Assembly (NCBI GenBank): GCA_017656165.1
Contig: JACDOL010000001.1
Location: 1-64,000 of the forward strand
Length of the DNA: 64,000 bases
Source: Desulfotomaculum sp.
GTDB taxonomy: Bacteria > Bacillota > Desulfotomaculia > Desulfotomaculales > Desulfohalotomaculaceae
Reading direction: 5' to 3'
Of this stretch, positions 1 through 9,126 are shown one piece after another. Each line of letters begins with the position of its first letter. Positions within the stretch are counted from its first letter, which is position 1. The notes beneath the pieces were generated by a model. It ran no database searches and was not told where the DNA came from. It worked only from the letters and a program-made list of their open reading frames with translations. Both the position numbers and the translations under genes were made by a program.

Positions 1-369
1 TTATTTCCGGGGATAGATCATTTCTGTGATTTGAGCATTGGTACTTGTCTTTTAGACTAATATGTTAAAATTAAACCTAGGAATAATTTGACATTGACCT
101 TTTTATGCTGTGCCGGAAGGATAATTTAAATTTATGCATAATATTATTTGTTGTCTTTCTATAATTTTACGCAACATAACCTGCAGGATAATTATTATAT
201 TACTTTATTAAATATTTGTAGGGGCAAAGAGCAGTAAAGTATTAAAATTAAAAGAAGCTGACGCTTGAATGTTTCGTGTTAAAAAATAGTTTTTTTAAAA
301 CGTATAAAGGCAAATAGTAAACGATGTGGTATAATATCGTTAAGAGGATACCAGGGGGGGTGGTAGAAA

Positions 370-1062
370 ATGAAATTCGGCATTGATATACAAGTAAATG
401 GTATAGTTGAAGCACCACCGGACTTAAGTGATATTGAAAAAATGATGATAAGGGAAGCTGGTACAACTGTTCACTATTCTAAGGGCCATAATATATTTTC
501 TGCGGGTGAGGTTTCTGACCGCGTATATTTAATAGAAAAAGGGTATGTAAAAATTTACAGACTATCCATGGATGGTAAGAGGGTTACGGTTGGAAGTATG
601 CGCAGTCCCGGGGAATTAATGGGCCTGGCGGAAACACTGCTGGGTTCTGAAAGGACCTGTTTTGCTGGGGCTATTACTAATACATCCCTGGTAGTACTGC
701 ATAAAAATAAGTTTGAAGAACTATTAGCCCAGCAGCCCATCCTGGCCATAAAGATATCCAAGCTGCTGGCAGCCAGGATGAGGGATGCTGAGAGCATGAT
801 ACACGAAATGGTGGCATGGCAAACTCCCGGCAGGCTGGCCCTTATGCTGCTGAAGATGGGGGAAAGGGCTGGAGTCCAAACAAAAACCGGTATACAGATA
901 AATCTGCCTCTAACTCATGAGGAAATAGCCAGCATGATTGGTGCCTCCAGGCAGACAGTAACCAGCCTGCTGAATACATTTAAAAAGGAAAAAAGTATTA
1001 CTTTAGAAAACAGGAACATAGTTATTACCAACCCGGATAAGCTGGCTTCGTGGTTGACTTAA
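370..1062 (+). CDS. Crp/Fnr family transcriptional regulator
   Basis: 230 aa; cNMP-binding-like N-terminus and C-terminal HTH (LTHEEIASMIGASRQTVTSLLNTFKKE) typical of Crp/Fnr. Confidence 0.93.
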   Translation: MKFGIDIQVNGIVEAPPDLSDIEKMMIREAGTTVHYSKGHNIFSAGEVSDRVYLIEKGYVKIYRLSMDGKRVTVGSMRSPGELMGLAETLLGSERTCFAGAITNTSLVVLHKNKFEELLAQQPILAIKISKLLAARMRDAESMIHEMVAWQTPGRLALMLLKMGERAGVQTKTGIQINLPLTHEEIASMIGASRQTVTSLLNTFKKEKSITLENRNIVITNPDKLASWLT

Positions 1063-1085
1063 CTGCCCGTTTATACGGGCGATCC

Positions 1086-1502
1086 TTAATCCCCGATAAT
1101 TTTTACTAGGACTCTTTTCTTTCTCATGCCGTCAAACTCGCCGTAAAATATCTGTTCCCAGGGGCCGAGGTCCAGTTTACCTTCGGTAACAGCTACAACA
1201 ACTTCCCGCCCCATAATGGTCCGCTTTAAGTGGGCATCCGCGTTATCTTCAAAAGTATTGTGGTTATACTGGGAATAAGGTTTTTCAGGGGCAAGTTTTT
1301 CCAACCAATTTTCAAAGTCTTGGTGCAGTCCCGGTTCATCATCATTAATAAACACACTGGCAGTAATGTGCATGGCATTGCACAGCAGCATCCCTTCTTT
1401 TATGCCGCTTTCCTGCAAGCACTGTTCAATTTGAGGAGTAATGTTAATTAATTTACGCCTCTGCTCTACTTCAAACCATAATTCTTTCCTGTAATGCTTC
1501 AT
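1086..1502 (-). CDS. YjbQ family (UPF0047) secondary thiamine-phosphate synthase-like protein
   Basis: [16 protein letters not shown]...[32 protein letters not shown]...; ATG at 1502 preferred over the longer ORF start at 1550. Confidence 0.85.
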   Translation of the reverse strand: MKHYRKELWFEVEQRRKLINITPQIEQCLQESGIKEGMLLCNAMHITASVFINDDEPGLHQDFENWLEKLAPEKPYSQYNHNTFEDNADAHLKRTIMGREVVVAVTEGKLDLGPWEQIFYGEFDGMRKKRVLVKIIGD

Positions 1503-1603
1503 GGTTATACCTCCAAATATTCCCTTGTTTTTTTGCAGATATATTAACATACACCATAGTACTTGGCAAGAAAACTAAACATAAACCCTTTTGCTTTTAT
1601 CTC

Positions 1604-1633
1604 TGCTGTCATTTTCTCCGGTAAATAACTTAG
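1604..1633 (-). repeat. Degenerate 5'-part copy of terminator-associated repeat family (copy I)
   Basis: Minus strand reads CTAAGTTATTTACCGGAGAAAATGACAG, matching CCAAAGTATTTACCGGAGAAAACGATAG of the full copy at 37363. Confidence 0.6.
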
Positions 1634-1676
1634 AAATTTGTTATTCAATTTAATAAGCATTTTTGAGAACAAGATA

Positions 1677-1697
1677 GGGCAGCTGTTTAGGCTGCCC
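1677..1697 (-). terminator. Probable intrinsic terminator of the PBP gene
   Basis: GGGCAGC/GCTGCCC stem just after the stop codon of the minus-strand PBP gene; weak T-tract (tatcttgtt). Confidence 0.5.
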
Positions 1698-1705
1698 TTT
1701 AAAAG

Positions 1706-4069
1706 CTAATCTTCATCTTTTTTTCTTTTATTCTTATCGGGTGTGTTACCGTTGTTACCCTTTTCTGGTTTACTGCCGGGCTCATGGATGTCTGTTTTGT
1801 CACCGGGTGGTGCCCATGGATTGCGAACATCCAATCCAGGAAGCCAGCTTTCGTGATTATCAGCAGTGTGTACATCACAGATTTCAGTTGGAGCCCGCAG
1901 TTCATAATCAGCTACTTTTTCATTAACGGTGTAGGGTAGTTTAATAAATACTTTGGCCACCCTGTCAGGACAGTACTCGGTAGGCAGCTTCCCGGTGGCA
2001 GCACAAACTTCCATTAATACATGAGTGTCATCCACCTCAGTGGGAACTGAACCCGGTATAAACCAGTCAGTAACTTTATGCTCATCGGGGGTGTGGGGAC
2101 CGGGCAGTTTGCCTGATTTGCTGTCTACCGTGGCTTTTACTAGGCCCAGCGAATACCCACTGGGGAAACTATGCTTCGGGGACTGGTTTTTATATATTTT
2201 GCTCATAATATCTTTCCAGATAAATGCTGTATAAGTGCCACCGTAAGCGCCGTATTTGCCGTGATTTAACTGCACATTTTGATTTTCACTTCCCACCCAG
2301 GTTACACAAACTAAGTCTGGTGTATAACCGGCAAACCAGATGTCGGCTGTTTTATGGTGCATGTTATCAGCAGTACCTGTTTTGCCGGCCATAGGAAGGC
2401 CGGGAATGTATGCATTTGCTCCTGTACCATACCTGACAACATCTTTCAGCATATCTGTAATTAAAAAGGCTGTAGTTGGCTGCATGGCCCGGTACTTCTC
2501 AGGAGTATTTTCAAAAAGTACTGTACCGTCAGATTTTTCTACCCGTCTAATCACAATGGGCTCAGTATATATTCCATTGTTGGCAAAAGCACCGTAAGCT
2601 GCGGCCATTTGAAGCGGAGTAACACCTTTATTAAGCCCACCTAGGGCAGCAGCCAAACCTGCCTCTTTAATTTGATCTTTTTCAAAACCAAGCTTTGATG
2701 CTAATTCTACCGCATTGTTTATACCGACTTCTTGAAGCAGTTTTACGGCCACAATATTTTGGGAGTTAATTAATGCCTTGCGTACCGTTATTAAACCAAG
2801 GTATTTGCCGCCGTAGTTGCTTGGAGTATATCCATTTCCAAAAGTAGTAGGTACGTCGTCGTACACTGAGGCTGGGCTTTTACTTAAAAATTCAATTGCA
2901 GGCCCGTAAGCAATAATTGGTTTAAATGTTGAACCAGGGCGTCTTCTTTCCTGGGTGGCCCTGTTCCAACCCCGCTTAACATAATCCCGACCGCCCACCA
3001 GTGCTTTAACATAACCAGAGTGGGGATCATATACAACTGCCGCCCCATTGGCTTTAACTATTTGATCTCCTGCTTTCATAGGCGGTGGGAAGAATTTATC
3101 ATTTGATATAGCTTGTTCAACTATCTTTTGAATATCGGGGTTGAGAGTGGTATAAACCTTTAAACCTCCCTGGTAAACTTCTTTTTCATCCAGTTTATAT
3201 TTTCCATTAGGGTCTGTTAGGATATCTATGACGTAATCTATAAAATAAGGGTAAGGATAGTTATTCGCTGAAACTTTCCCTGGGTTTAGTACTATGTCTT
3301 TATTTTTAGCTTCTTCTGCTTCGGCGGCTGTGATGTAGCCGGACTTGGCCATCTGGTCCAATACTAAATTACGGCGTTTTTTAGCTGCTTCCGGGTCTTT
3401 CATTGGATTGTAAGCACTGGGAGCCTGGGGTAGACCAGCCAGCAGTGCAGCTTCCTCCAGGGTTAATTGACTTACATCCTTGTTAAAATACGTTTGTGCA
3501 GCAGCTTGAATGCCGTAGGCGCCTTGTCCCAGATAGATACAGTTTAAATATTTTTCTAAGATTTCATCCTTAGTAAAATGACGCTCCATCTGAACAGCTA
3601 ATATTACTTCCTGGATCTTTCTTTTAAATTTTTTTTCAGTGCCAATGGGCATGGTTTGGCGAACCAGCTGCTGGGTTATAGTACTGGCCCCTTCTTTAAG
3701 GCTGCCGGATTTTATGTCCGCCCAGGCAGCGCCTAAAATACGGTAGGGATCTATTCCTTTGTGCTCGTAAAACCTATTGTCTTCTATTGCCAAAAAGGCC
3801 TGTTTTACGACTTCGGGCACGTCTCCAATGTCTACCAGTTTGCGGTTTTCCACACCTACTCTAGCCACAAAATTATCGTCTTCATCATATATGTCAGTGG
3901 AAACAGCAAAATTATCTACAACATTGGGATTAAAAGCAGGCATGTCTGCCACACTGGTGTAAACCAGCGAAGCAACAGCACCGCTTGCTGCTAATGTAAT
4001 GAGAAGTAATATAAGCAGCACTAAACGTGTTATGTTTAGCTTTCTAGCACGTTTCTTCTTTTTAGCCAA
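1706..4069 (-). CDS. Penicillin-binding protein 1A family (transglycosylase/transpeptidase)
   Basis: 787 aa; GT51 motifs (EDNRFYEHKGID, GASTITQQLVRQ) and transpeptidase SxxK (GSTFKPI), SQN, KTGTA. Confidence 0.95.
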   Translation of the reverse strand: MAKKKKRARKLNITRLVLLILLLITLAASGAVASLVYTSVADMPAFNPNVVDNFAVSTDIYDEDDNFVARVGVENRKLVDIGDVPEVVKQAFLAIEDNRFYEHKGIDPYRILGAAWADIKSGSLKEGASTITQQLVRQTMPIGTEKKFKRKIQEVILAVQMERHFTKDEILEKYLNCIYLGQGAYGIQAAAQTYFNKDVSQLTLEEAALLAGLPQAPSAYNPMKDPEAAKKRRNLVLDQMAKSGYITAAEAEEAKNKDIVLNPGKVSANNYPYPYFIDYVIDILTDPNGKYKLDEKEVYQGGLKVYTTLNPDIQKIVEQAISNDKFFPPPMKAGDQIVKANGAAVVYDPHSGYVKALVGGRDYVKRGWNRATQERRRPGSTFKPIIAYGPAIEFLSKSPASVYDDVPTTFGNGYTPSNYGGKYLGLITVRKALINSQNIVAVKLLQEVGINNAVELASKLGFEKDQIKEAGLAAALGGLNKGVTPLQMAAAYGAFANNGIYTEPIVIRRVEKSDGTVLFENTPEKYRAMQPTTAFLITDMLKDVVRYGTGANAYIPGLPMAGKTGTADNMHHKTADIWFAGYTPDLVCVTWVGSENQNVQLNHGKYGAYGGTYTAFIWKDIMSKIYKNQSPKHSFPSGYSLGLVKATVDSKSGKLPGPHTPDEHKVTDWFIPGSVPTEVDDTHVLMEVCAATGKLPTEYCPDRVAKVFIKLPYTVNEKVADYELRAPTEICDVHTADNHESWLPGLDVRNPWAPPGDKTDIHEPGSKPEKGNNGNTPDKNKRKKDED

Positions 4070-4151
4070 AGTAAGTCCTCCTTCGGCGGTTCTTTACATA
4101 AAGAATTATAACACAGGCTTAGAAATATTTTGTAGATAAATTTTACCTGCC

Positions 4152-4181
4152 TTGTCACAGCTTGTTACATTTTGGTATAAT
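4152..4181 (+). promoter_or_regulatory. Candidate sigma-A promoter of tyrS
   Basis: TTGTCA - 18 nt - TATAAT upstream of the tyrS ATG. Confidence 0.6.
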
Positions 4182-4228
4182 AGCATGTGTTGTCATGCCC
4201 AATGAGTTATTGAAAGGGGTTAGAACCA

Positions 4229-5461
4229 ATGCCTAACATAGAGAAGGATTTAGAAAAACAGCTGCGGGAAATTCGCCGCGGTGCAGTGGAAATAATACCA
4301 GAAAATGAATTGGTAGAAAAGTTAAAAAAATCTATTAAATATGATAAACCTTTGAAAATTAAACTCGGCCTGGATCCTACTGCTCCAGATATTCACCTGG
4401 GGCATACAGTTGTTCTGCAGAAACTTCGTCAGTTCCAGGATTTTGGTCACCAGGTAATTATAATACTAGGTGATTACACCGGTCGGATTGGTGATCCCAC
4501 CGGAAAATCTGAGACCAGGAAACAGCTGACAGAAGAAGAAGTGCTGGCTAATGCCCGCACTTATGAAAAGCAGATATTTAAAATACTTGACCCGGAGAAA
4601 ACAAGGGTAGAATTTAACAGTAAGTGGTTGGCCCCGCTGACCTTTGAGGATGTAATTAACCTGTCAGCCAAGTACACTGTGGCCCGTATGCTGGAAAGGG
4701 ATGATTTTCATAAGCGGTTTACAGAAAATAAACCCATCAGCATTCATGAATTTTTCTACCCCCTGATGCAGGGTTATGATTCGGTGGCATTAGAAGCAGA
4801 TGTTGAGCTGGGGGGAACAGATCAGAAGTTTAACCTGCTGATGGGGCGCCACCTGCAAAAAGAATACGGGCAGGAACCGCAAGTTGCTTTAATGATGCCT
4901 ATTTTAGAAGGCCTGGACGGGGTCAACAAAATGAGTAAGAGTTTAAATAATTATATTGGTATTGATGAACCTGCCAATGAAATGTACGGAAAAGCAATGT
5001 CTCTGCCGGATGAGCTGATAGTAAGGTATTTTGAACTGGTAACTAGAGTACCATTGGAAGAAGTACGGGTAATAGAAGCTGCCTTAAAAGAAGGAAGTGT
5101 TAATCCCAGGGATATAAAAATGCGCCTGGCCAGGGAAATTGTAAGTATCTACCACGGGGCTGATGAGGCCCAGCAGGCAGAAGAGGCTTTTAAGCGGGTG
5201 TTTCAAAAAAGAGAACTTCCCGAGGACATTCCGGAATTTAAAATTTCTGAGGAAGTAATGGAAGGGGAAGAGGTGGTACTTCCCAAACTGTTGGTTAAGG
5301 CTGGAATGGTATCCAGCAACAGTGAGGCTAGGAGAATGGTAAAACAAAATGCTGTTAAAATAAATGGTGAAACAGTAAAAGATCCTAATTTGCGCTTTGT
5401 GCCAGAACAAGATGCTATTATCAGGGTAGGGAAAAGAAGGTTTGTTAAAATTACAAAGTAA
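4229..5461 (+). CDS. tyrS: Tyrosyl-tRNA synthetase
   Basis: 410 aa; HLGHTV (HIGH-like), KMSKS motif, C-terminal S4 domain. Confidence 0.97.
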   Translation: MPNIEKDLEKQLREIRRGAVEIIPENELVEKLKKSIKYDKPLKIKLGLDPTAPDIHLGHTVVLQKLRQFQDFGHQVIIILGDYTGRIGDPTGKSETRKQLTEEEVLANARTYEKQIFKILDPEKTRVEFNSKWLAPLTFEDVINLSAKYTVARMLERDDFHKRFTENKPISIHEFFYPLMQGYDSVALEADVELGGTDQKFNLLMGRHLQKEYGQEPQVALMMPILEGLDGVNKMSKSLNNYIGIDEPANEMYGKAMSLPDELIVRYFELVTRVPLEEVRVIEAALKEGSVNPRDIKMRLAREIVSIYHGADEAQQAEEAFKRVFQKRELPEDIPEFKISEEVMEGEEVVLPKLLVKAGMVSSNSEARRMVKQNAVKINGETVKDPNLRFVPEQDAIIRVGKRRFVKITK

Positions 5462-5473
5462 AATGTCTTCCAG

Positions 5474-5500
5474 GGGACTTGTCACAAGTCCCTATTTTTA
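5474..5500 (+). terminator. Intrinsic terminator of tyrS
   Basis: GGGACTTG-TCA-CAAGTCCC followed by TATTTTTATT. Confidence 0.8.
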
Positions 5501-5560
5501 TTGTTAAAAGTTATCACATGCGCCATTCCTCATACATATATATAAACTGGGGGTGAGTGC

Positions 5561-6238
5561 ATGTTTAAACGCAGGCGGCATATTTCCAGTACTGCTTTTT
5601 TTATAATACTTTTAATTATATCTGCTGCAGCAGTATATATTTATGTTGACCGAAACTTACGGCCCAGTATTATTGCTCTTGCTGAGTCCAGGGCAAATCT
5701 AATGGTTAATGATGCGGTAAGTGAAGCTGTACAAAGGAAAGTGGCAGAAGAAAACGTGAGGTATGAAGACTTAATTAATGTCCATAAAGACAGCAGCGGT
5801 AAGATTGTGATGATGCAGGCCAATACAGTAAGGATAAACCAACTGGCTACAGATATTACCCTGGAAGTAGACAGGGCACTGAGGCAGATTGAGCATGAAG
5901 ATTTATACATATCACTGGGGCAGACCGTGGGGAGCCACTTTCTAGCAGATTATGGCCCCCGGATTAATGTAAATATACTTCCGGTAGGCAGTGTAAATGT
6001 TTTGATTTCTGACAATTTTGATTCAACTGGGTTTAATCAGACTAGGCATCAAATTAAGCTGGACTTAAAGACTAAAGTGGTTGTAGCCATTCCATTCTAC
6101 AATGATGATATTAACGTCCATACAGTGGTACCTCTTACAGAAAGCATTATAGTCGGTGATGTGCCGGACACACTTGTTAGTATACCAGGCGGACTGCTGG
6201 GAGGGAGCAGTTTAAGTGAATCCTTTCTTAATAAATAA
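5561..6238 (+). CDS. yunB: Sporulation protein YunB
   Basis: 225 aa with N-terminal TM; NVLISDNFDSTGFNQTRHQIKLDLKTKV and GVGxxx-type C-terminal pattern of the YunB family. Confidence 0.85.
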   Translation: MFKRRRHISSTAFFIILLIISAAAVYIYVDRNLRPSIIALAESRANLMVNDAVSEAVQRKVAEENVRYEDLINVHKDSSGKIVMMQANTVRINQLATDITLEVDRALRQIEHEDLYISLGQTVGSHFLADYGPRINVNILPVGSVNVLISDNFDSTGFNQTRHQIKLDLKTKVVVAIPFYNDDINVHTVVPLTESIIVGDVPDTLVSIPGGLLGGSSLSESFLNK

Positions 6239-6241
6239 ACA

Positions 6242-7075
6242 TTATTTTAAATTTGCTTGAAATTCAAAAGTTAACCGGGATATTTTTCTTATGGTACGAA
6301 AAGCATCTTTTTTACTGGCAGTATTTTTACTGAATACAGCCAGGATGTATGGTTTTTTTGGATGCTGAACCAGGGCCACGTCATTGTATGTGCCTGTGGG
6401 CGGCCAATTTCCTATTTTGTTAGCCACTTTAATATTTGCAGGTATACCGGCAGGAATACGTTCTTTAAATACTGTGTTTTCTAGGTGGTGTATTAAAACC
6501 CCTCCCAAGTTAGAATTATCCTGGGCAAACTTTGCAATCTCGTTCATATACAAGGCCATATTTTTGGGGCAGGTGGTGTTGCTTTCGTTCTGAACTACCC
6601 TGCCTCCCAGCTTCCTCATGTAATTTTTTACATTTGTTCTTCCCAGGTAATCGTAGAGTATATTTATAGCCACGTTATCACTATAAATGATAGAAGCACG
6701 TGATAATTCAGCAATGGTAAAACAACTGCCTATTTTCATATTTTTTAGATAACCTGTTCCTTCTTCGTGGTGTTTAGCAAGATAAGTAAGCTTGGTGCTG
6801 GAAGAAATATGACCTCTGCTTATTTGCTTGTACAAATATAAATTTATTGGAAGCTTAATGGTGCTGGCAGCATGAAACTGCTTTGTTTCATTAATACCAG
6901 CAGTGCAACCTGTGTTGATATCAATTAAGAAAATTCCATACACACCTTTTTGATGTTCTATCTGCTGTTTCCATTTAATAATGAGAGGACGATAATTAAT
7001 TTTATTATCTGCGGCTGCAGGCTGAGGAATATTTAAAAAAGTAAGGCATATTAACAGTATCAGGAATAAACGCAT
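6242..7075 (-). CDS. Class A beta-lactamase-like serine hydrolase, secreted
   Basis: Signal-like N-terminus (MRLFLILLICLTFLN); SxxK (STIK), SDN (YSDNVAI), KIG in place of KTG; start ATG 7075 preferred over 7159. Confidence 0.75.
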   Translation of the reverse strand: MRLFLILLICLTFLNIPQPAAADNKINYRPLIIKWKQQIEHQKGVYGIFLIDINTGCTAGINETKQFHAASTIKLPINLYLYKQISRGHISSSTKLTYLAKHHEEGTGYLKNMKIGSCFTIAELSRASIIYSDNVAINILYDYLGRTNVKNYMRKLGGRVVQNESNTTCPKNMALYMNEIAKFAQDNSNLGGVLIHHLENTVFKERIPAGIPANIKVANKIGNWPPTGTYNDVALVQHPKKPYILAVFSKNTASKKDAFRTIRKISRLTFEFQANLK

Positions 7076-7164
7076 AACATCACCCCTGAAACTATAATGC
7101 CTCAAAAAACAAATAAAAACCCAGCCAGTAGAAACGGCCGGGGTTTTATATTTTTCCATCTTTT

Positions 7165-7266
7165 CTAGTTATGTCTATTCTTCATGGCTATATTAATGCA
7201 GTAAGCGGCGCCGCCCCATAACATGATTATGGCCAAAATCATCATCGCAATGGCACTACCGGTCAT
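7165..7266 (-). CDS. MetS-type small subunit of NSS transporter (33 aa)
   Basis: Not in ORF track. Minus strand: MTGSAIAMMILAIIMLWGGAAYCINIAMKNRHN*; ATG one nt after the transporter stop (TAA-C-ATG). Matches the MetS small-subunit pattern next to NSS transporters. Confidence 0.8.
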   Translation of the reverse strand: MTGSAIAMMILAIIMLWGGAAYCINIAMKNRHN

Positions 7267-7267
7267 G

Positions 7268-8767
7268 TTAATCTACCTCCTTAATTAAGGACTGCTCGTC
7301 TTTCCACTTCAGGGCGGAAATGAGGAAGCCGCCAACAATGACAATAATAATTACAAACCAGCCCAACCAGAACAGGGCATTTAGTGGGTAGCCACCGTAT
7401 GGTTCTTTGAAATCATTAATAAGATTCATAACTGCCATGTAGCCCAGTACTACAGGTGTTATAAACTTTATGCAGAAAGGCCACCAGCTGCCAACTTTAA
7501 TTTCTGAAATAGGATTGACATGATCCTGGATAGTCTTTAAGTTAAATAACCAGCCAATTAATAAAACCTCAATCAGGCCGCCAAATACAATACCAAAGTT
7601 ATTAATAAAGTGGTCAACTATGTCCAGGATGTACAGGCCAGCACCTGTGGCAAATACCAGGCTGCAGGCTGCTGCTACACCAGTATAAATAATAACAGCG
7701 GGTTTACGAGCTAAATTAAATTTATCCATGAAGGCCGAAATGGCAGCCTCATTAATTGAAATTAACGAGGACAGGCCGGCGAAGGTTAAGGATAAGAAAA
7801 ATAAAATACCAAATAACGGCGCAAGACTGCCAAGGGTGTTGATAGCAGCAGGGAATGTAATAAAGGCCATTCCAACACCACCGCTACCTGCAACTTCAGC
7901 CACCGGTTTGCCCTGGTTTAATGCCATGTGGCCTACAACACCAAATACTGCCAGACCAGCCAAAAGGCTGAAACCGCAGTTGACAAAGGCGGTTATAAAA
8001 GCGTTGTTAACAATATCAGATTTTTTAGGTAGGTAACTGGAATAAGCAATCATGATTGCAAAAGCAATACTTAAGGTAAAGAAAATTTGACCGTAAGCGG
8101 CTGTCCAAACCTTGTAATCAAAAATCCTGCTGAAATCAGGTTCAAATAAGTAATTAAGGCCTTCTGCTGCTCCCGGCAGTGTTACACCACGAACAGCCAT
8201 TATAACTGTCATTATGAAAAGTACAGGCATCAAAATTTTATTTGCCTTTTCAATACCGCCTTTAACACCGCCGTAAAGGGCTAAAAAGGTAACAGCCCAA
8301 GCAATTATAAGAGTAAATAATATGCCAGTACGCAGGCCTCCCAGGTCAAATGGACCTTCGCTAAGACCAAGATATTCACCAAAGAAGAAATCAGCTGGTG
8401 CATTTCCCCAGGCTTGGGACAATGAAAAACCTACATAAGATATAGCCCAGGCAATTACATCAACGTAATAGATAGCAATAAAGAAACATACCAGTACCTG
8501 CCACCATCCCAGCCATTCCCACTTTCGGCTGAGCTTGGCGAATGATAGTGGGGCAGAACCGCGGAACTTATGACCAATGCCGAATTCCAAGATTAAAATA
8601 GGGATACCAGCTGTTAAAAGAGCAAATAGATAAGGAATAAAGAATGCACCACCGCCGTTTTCGGCAGCCATATAAGGAAAGCGCCAGATATTACCCAAAC
8701 CAATGGCAGAACCCACAGCGGCTAAAACAAATCCGACTCGAGTACCCCATTGTTCACGTTGTCCCAA
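7268..8767 (-). CDS. Sodium-dependent neurotransmitter:sodium symporter (NSS/SNF) family transporter
   Basis: 499 aa; GTRVGFVLAAVGSAIGLGNIWRFPYMAAENGGGAFFIPYL hallmark of SNF transporters. Confidence 0.95.
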   Translation of the reverse strand: MGQREQWGTRVGFVLAAVGSAIGLGNIWRFPYMAAENGGGAFFIPYLFALLTAGIPILILEFGIGHKFRGSAPLSFAKLSRKWEWLGWWQVLVCFFIAIYYVDVIAWAISYVGFSLSQAWGNAPADFFFGEYLGLSEGPFDLGGLRTGILFTLIIAWAVTFLALYGGVKGGIEKANKILMPVLFIMTVIMAVRGVTLPGAAEGLNYLFEPDFSRIFDYKVWTAAYGQIFFTLSIAFAIMIAYSSYLPKKSDIVNNAFITAFVNCGFSLLAGLAVFGVVGHMALNQGKPVAEVAGSGGVGMAFITFPAAINTLGSLAPLFGILFFLSLTFAGLSSLISINEAAISAFMDKFNLARKPAVIIYTGVAAACSLVFATGAGLYILDIVDHFINNFGIVFGGLIEVLLIGWLFNLKTIQDHVNPISEIKVGSWWPFCIKFITPVVLGYMAVMNLINDFKEPYGGYPLNALFWLGWFVIIIVIVGGFLISALKWKDEQSLIKEVD

Positions 8768-8971
8768 TGAAAATACCTCCTCATATCATTTTTGTTTATT
8801 TTAAATAATTAAGGGATAAATATAGTTTGAACCACCTCCTTGTATTATGGACATATGTTTATCTTGAATGGATTAAATTACTGTATTCTATAGTATTTTA
8901 AAAATTCCTTTCAATAAAAATGTTCAAATAACTGACATCAATAAACATTCTTTCATAAAAATGTAAAAAAA

Positions 8972-9077
8972 TTACACTCCAAAAATACGCCGGAACATAT
9001 ACTTTAGAATGCTTAAGCTGCCGAACGCCTGCCAAACTCGTCGCTTCGCTCCTCTAACATACCCGGTGTTCTGATAT
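8972..9077 (-). repeat. Terminator-associated repeat family, copy A (internal 5' deletion)
   Basis: Minus strand: TCAGAACACCGGGTATGTTAGAGGAGCGAAGCGACGAGTTTGGCAGGCG...AAGTATATGTTCCGGCGTATTTTTGGAGTGTAA; aligns with the interior and right part of the copy at 37363. Confidence 0.7.
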
Positions 9078-9080
9078 AGT

Positions 9081-9117
9081 AAAAACAAAGCCCGCTCCAG
9101 GCGGGCTTTGTTTTTAC
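9081..9117 (-). terminator. Intrinsic terminator of the hydrogenase operon
   Basis: AAAGCCCGC-loop-GCGGGCTTT flanked by T/A tracts on both strands. Confidence 0.9.
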
Positions 9118-9126
9118 TTTAATTAA

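Noticed and set aside
1-369. Non-coding start of window examined for RNA genes
   Set aside because: AT-rich promoter region only; no tRNA, rRNA or recognisable riboswitch structure could be supported.
4070-4228. T-box leader upstream of tyrS
   Set aside because: Intergenic region is only about 160 nt and shows no T-box sequence or terminator; a plain sigma-A promoter is present.
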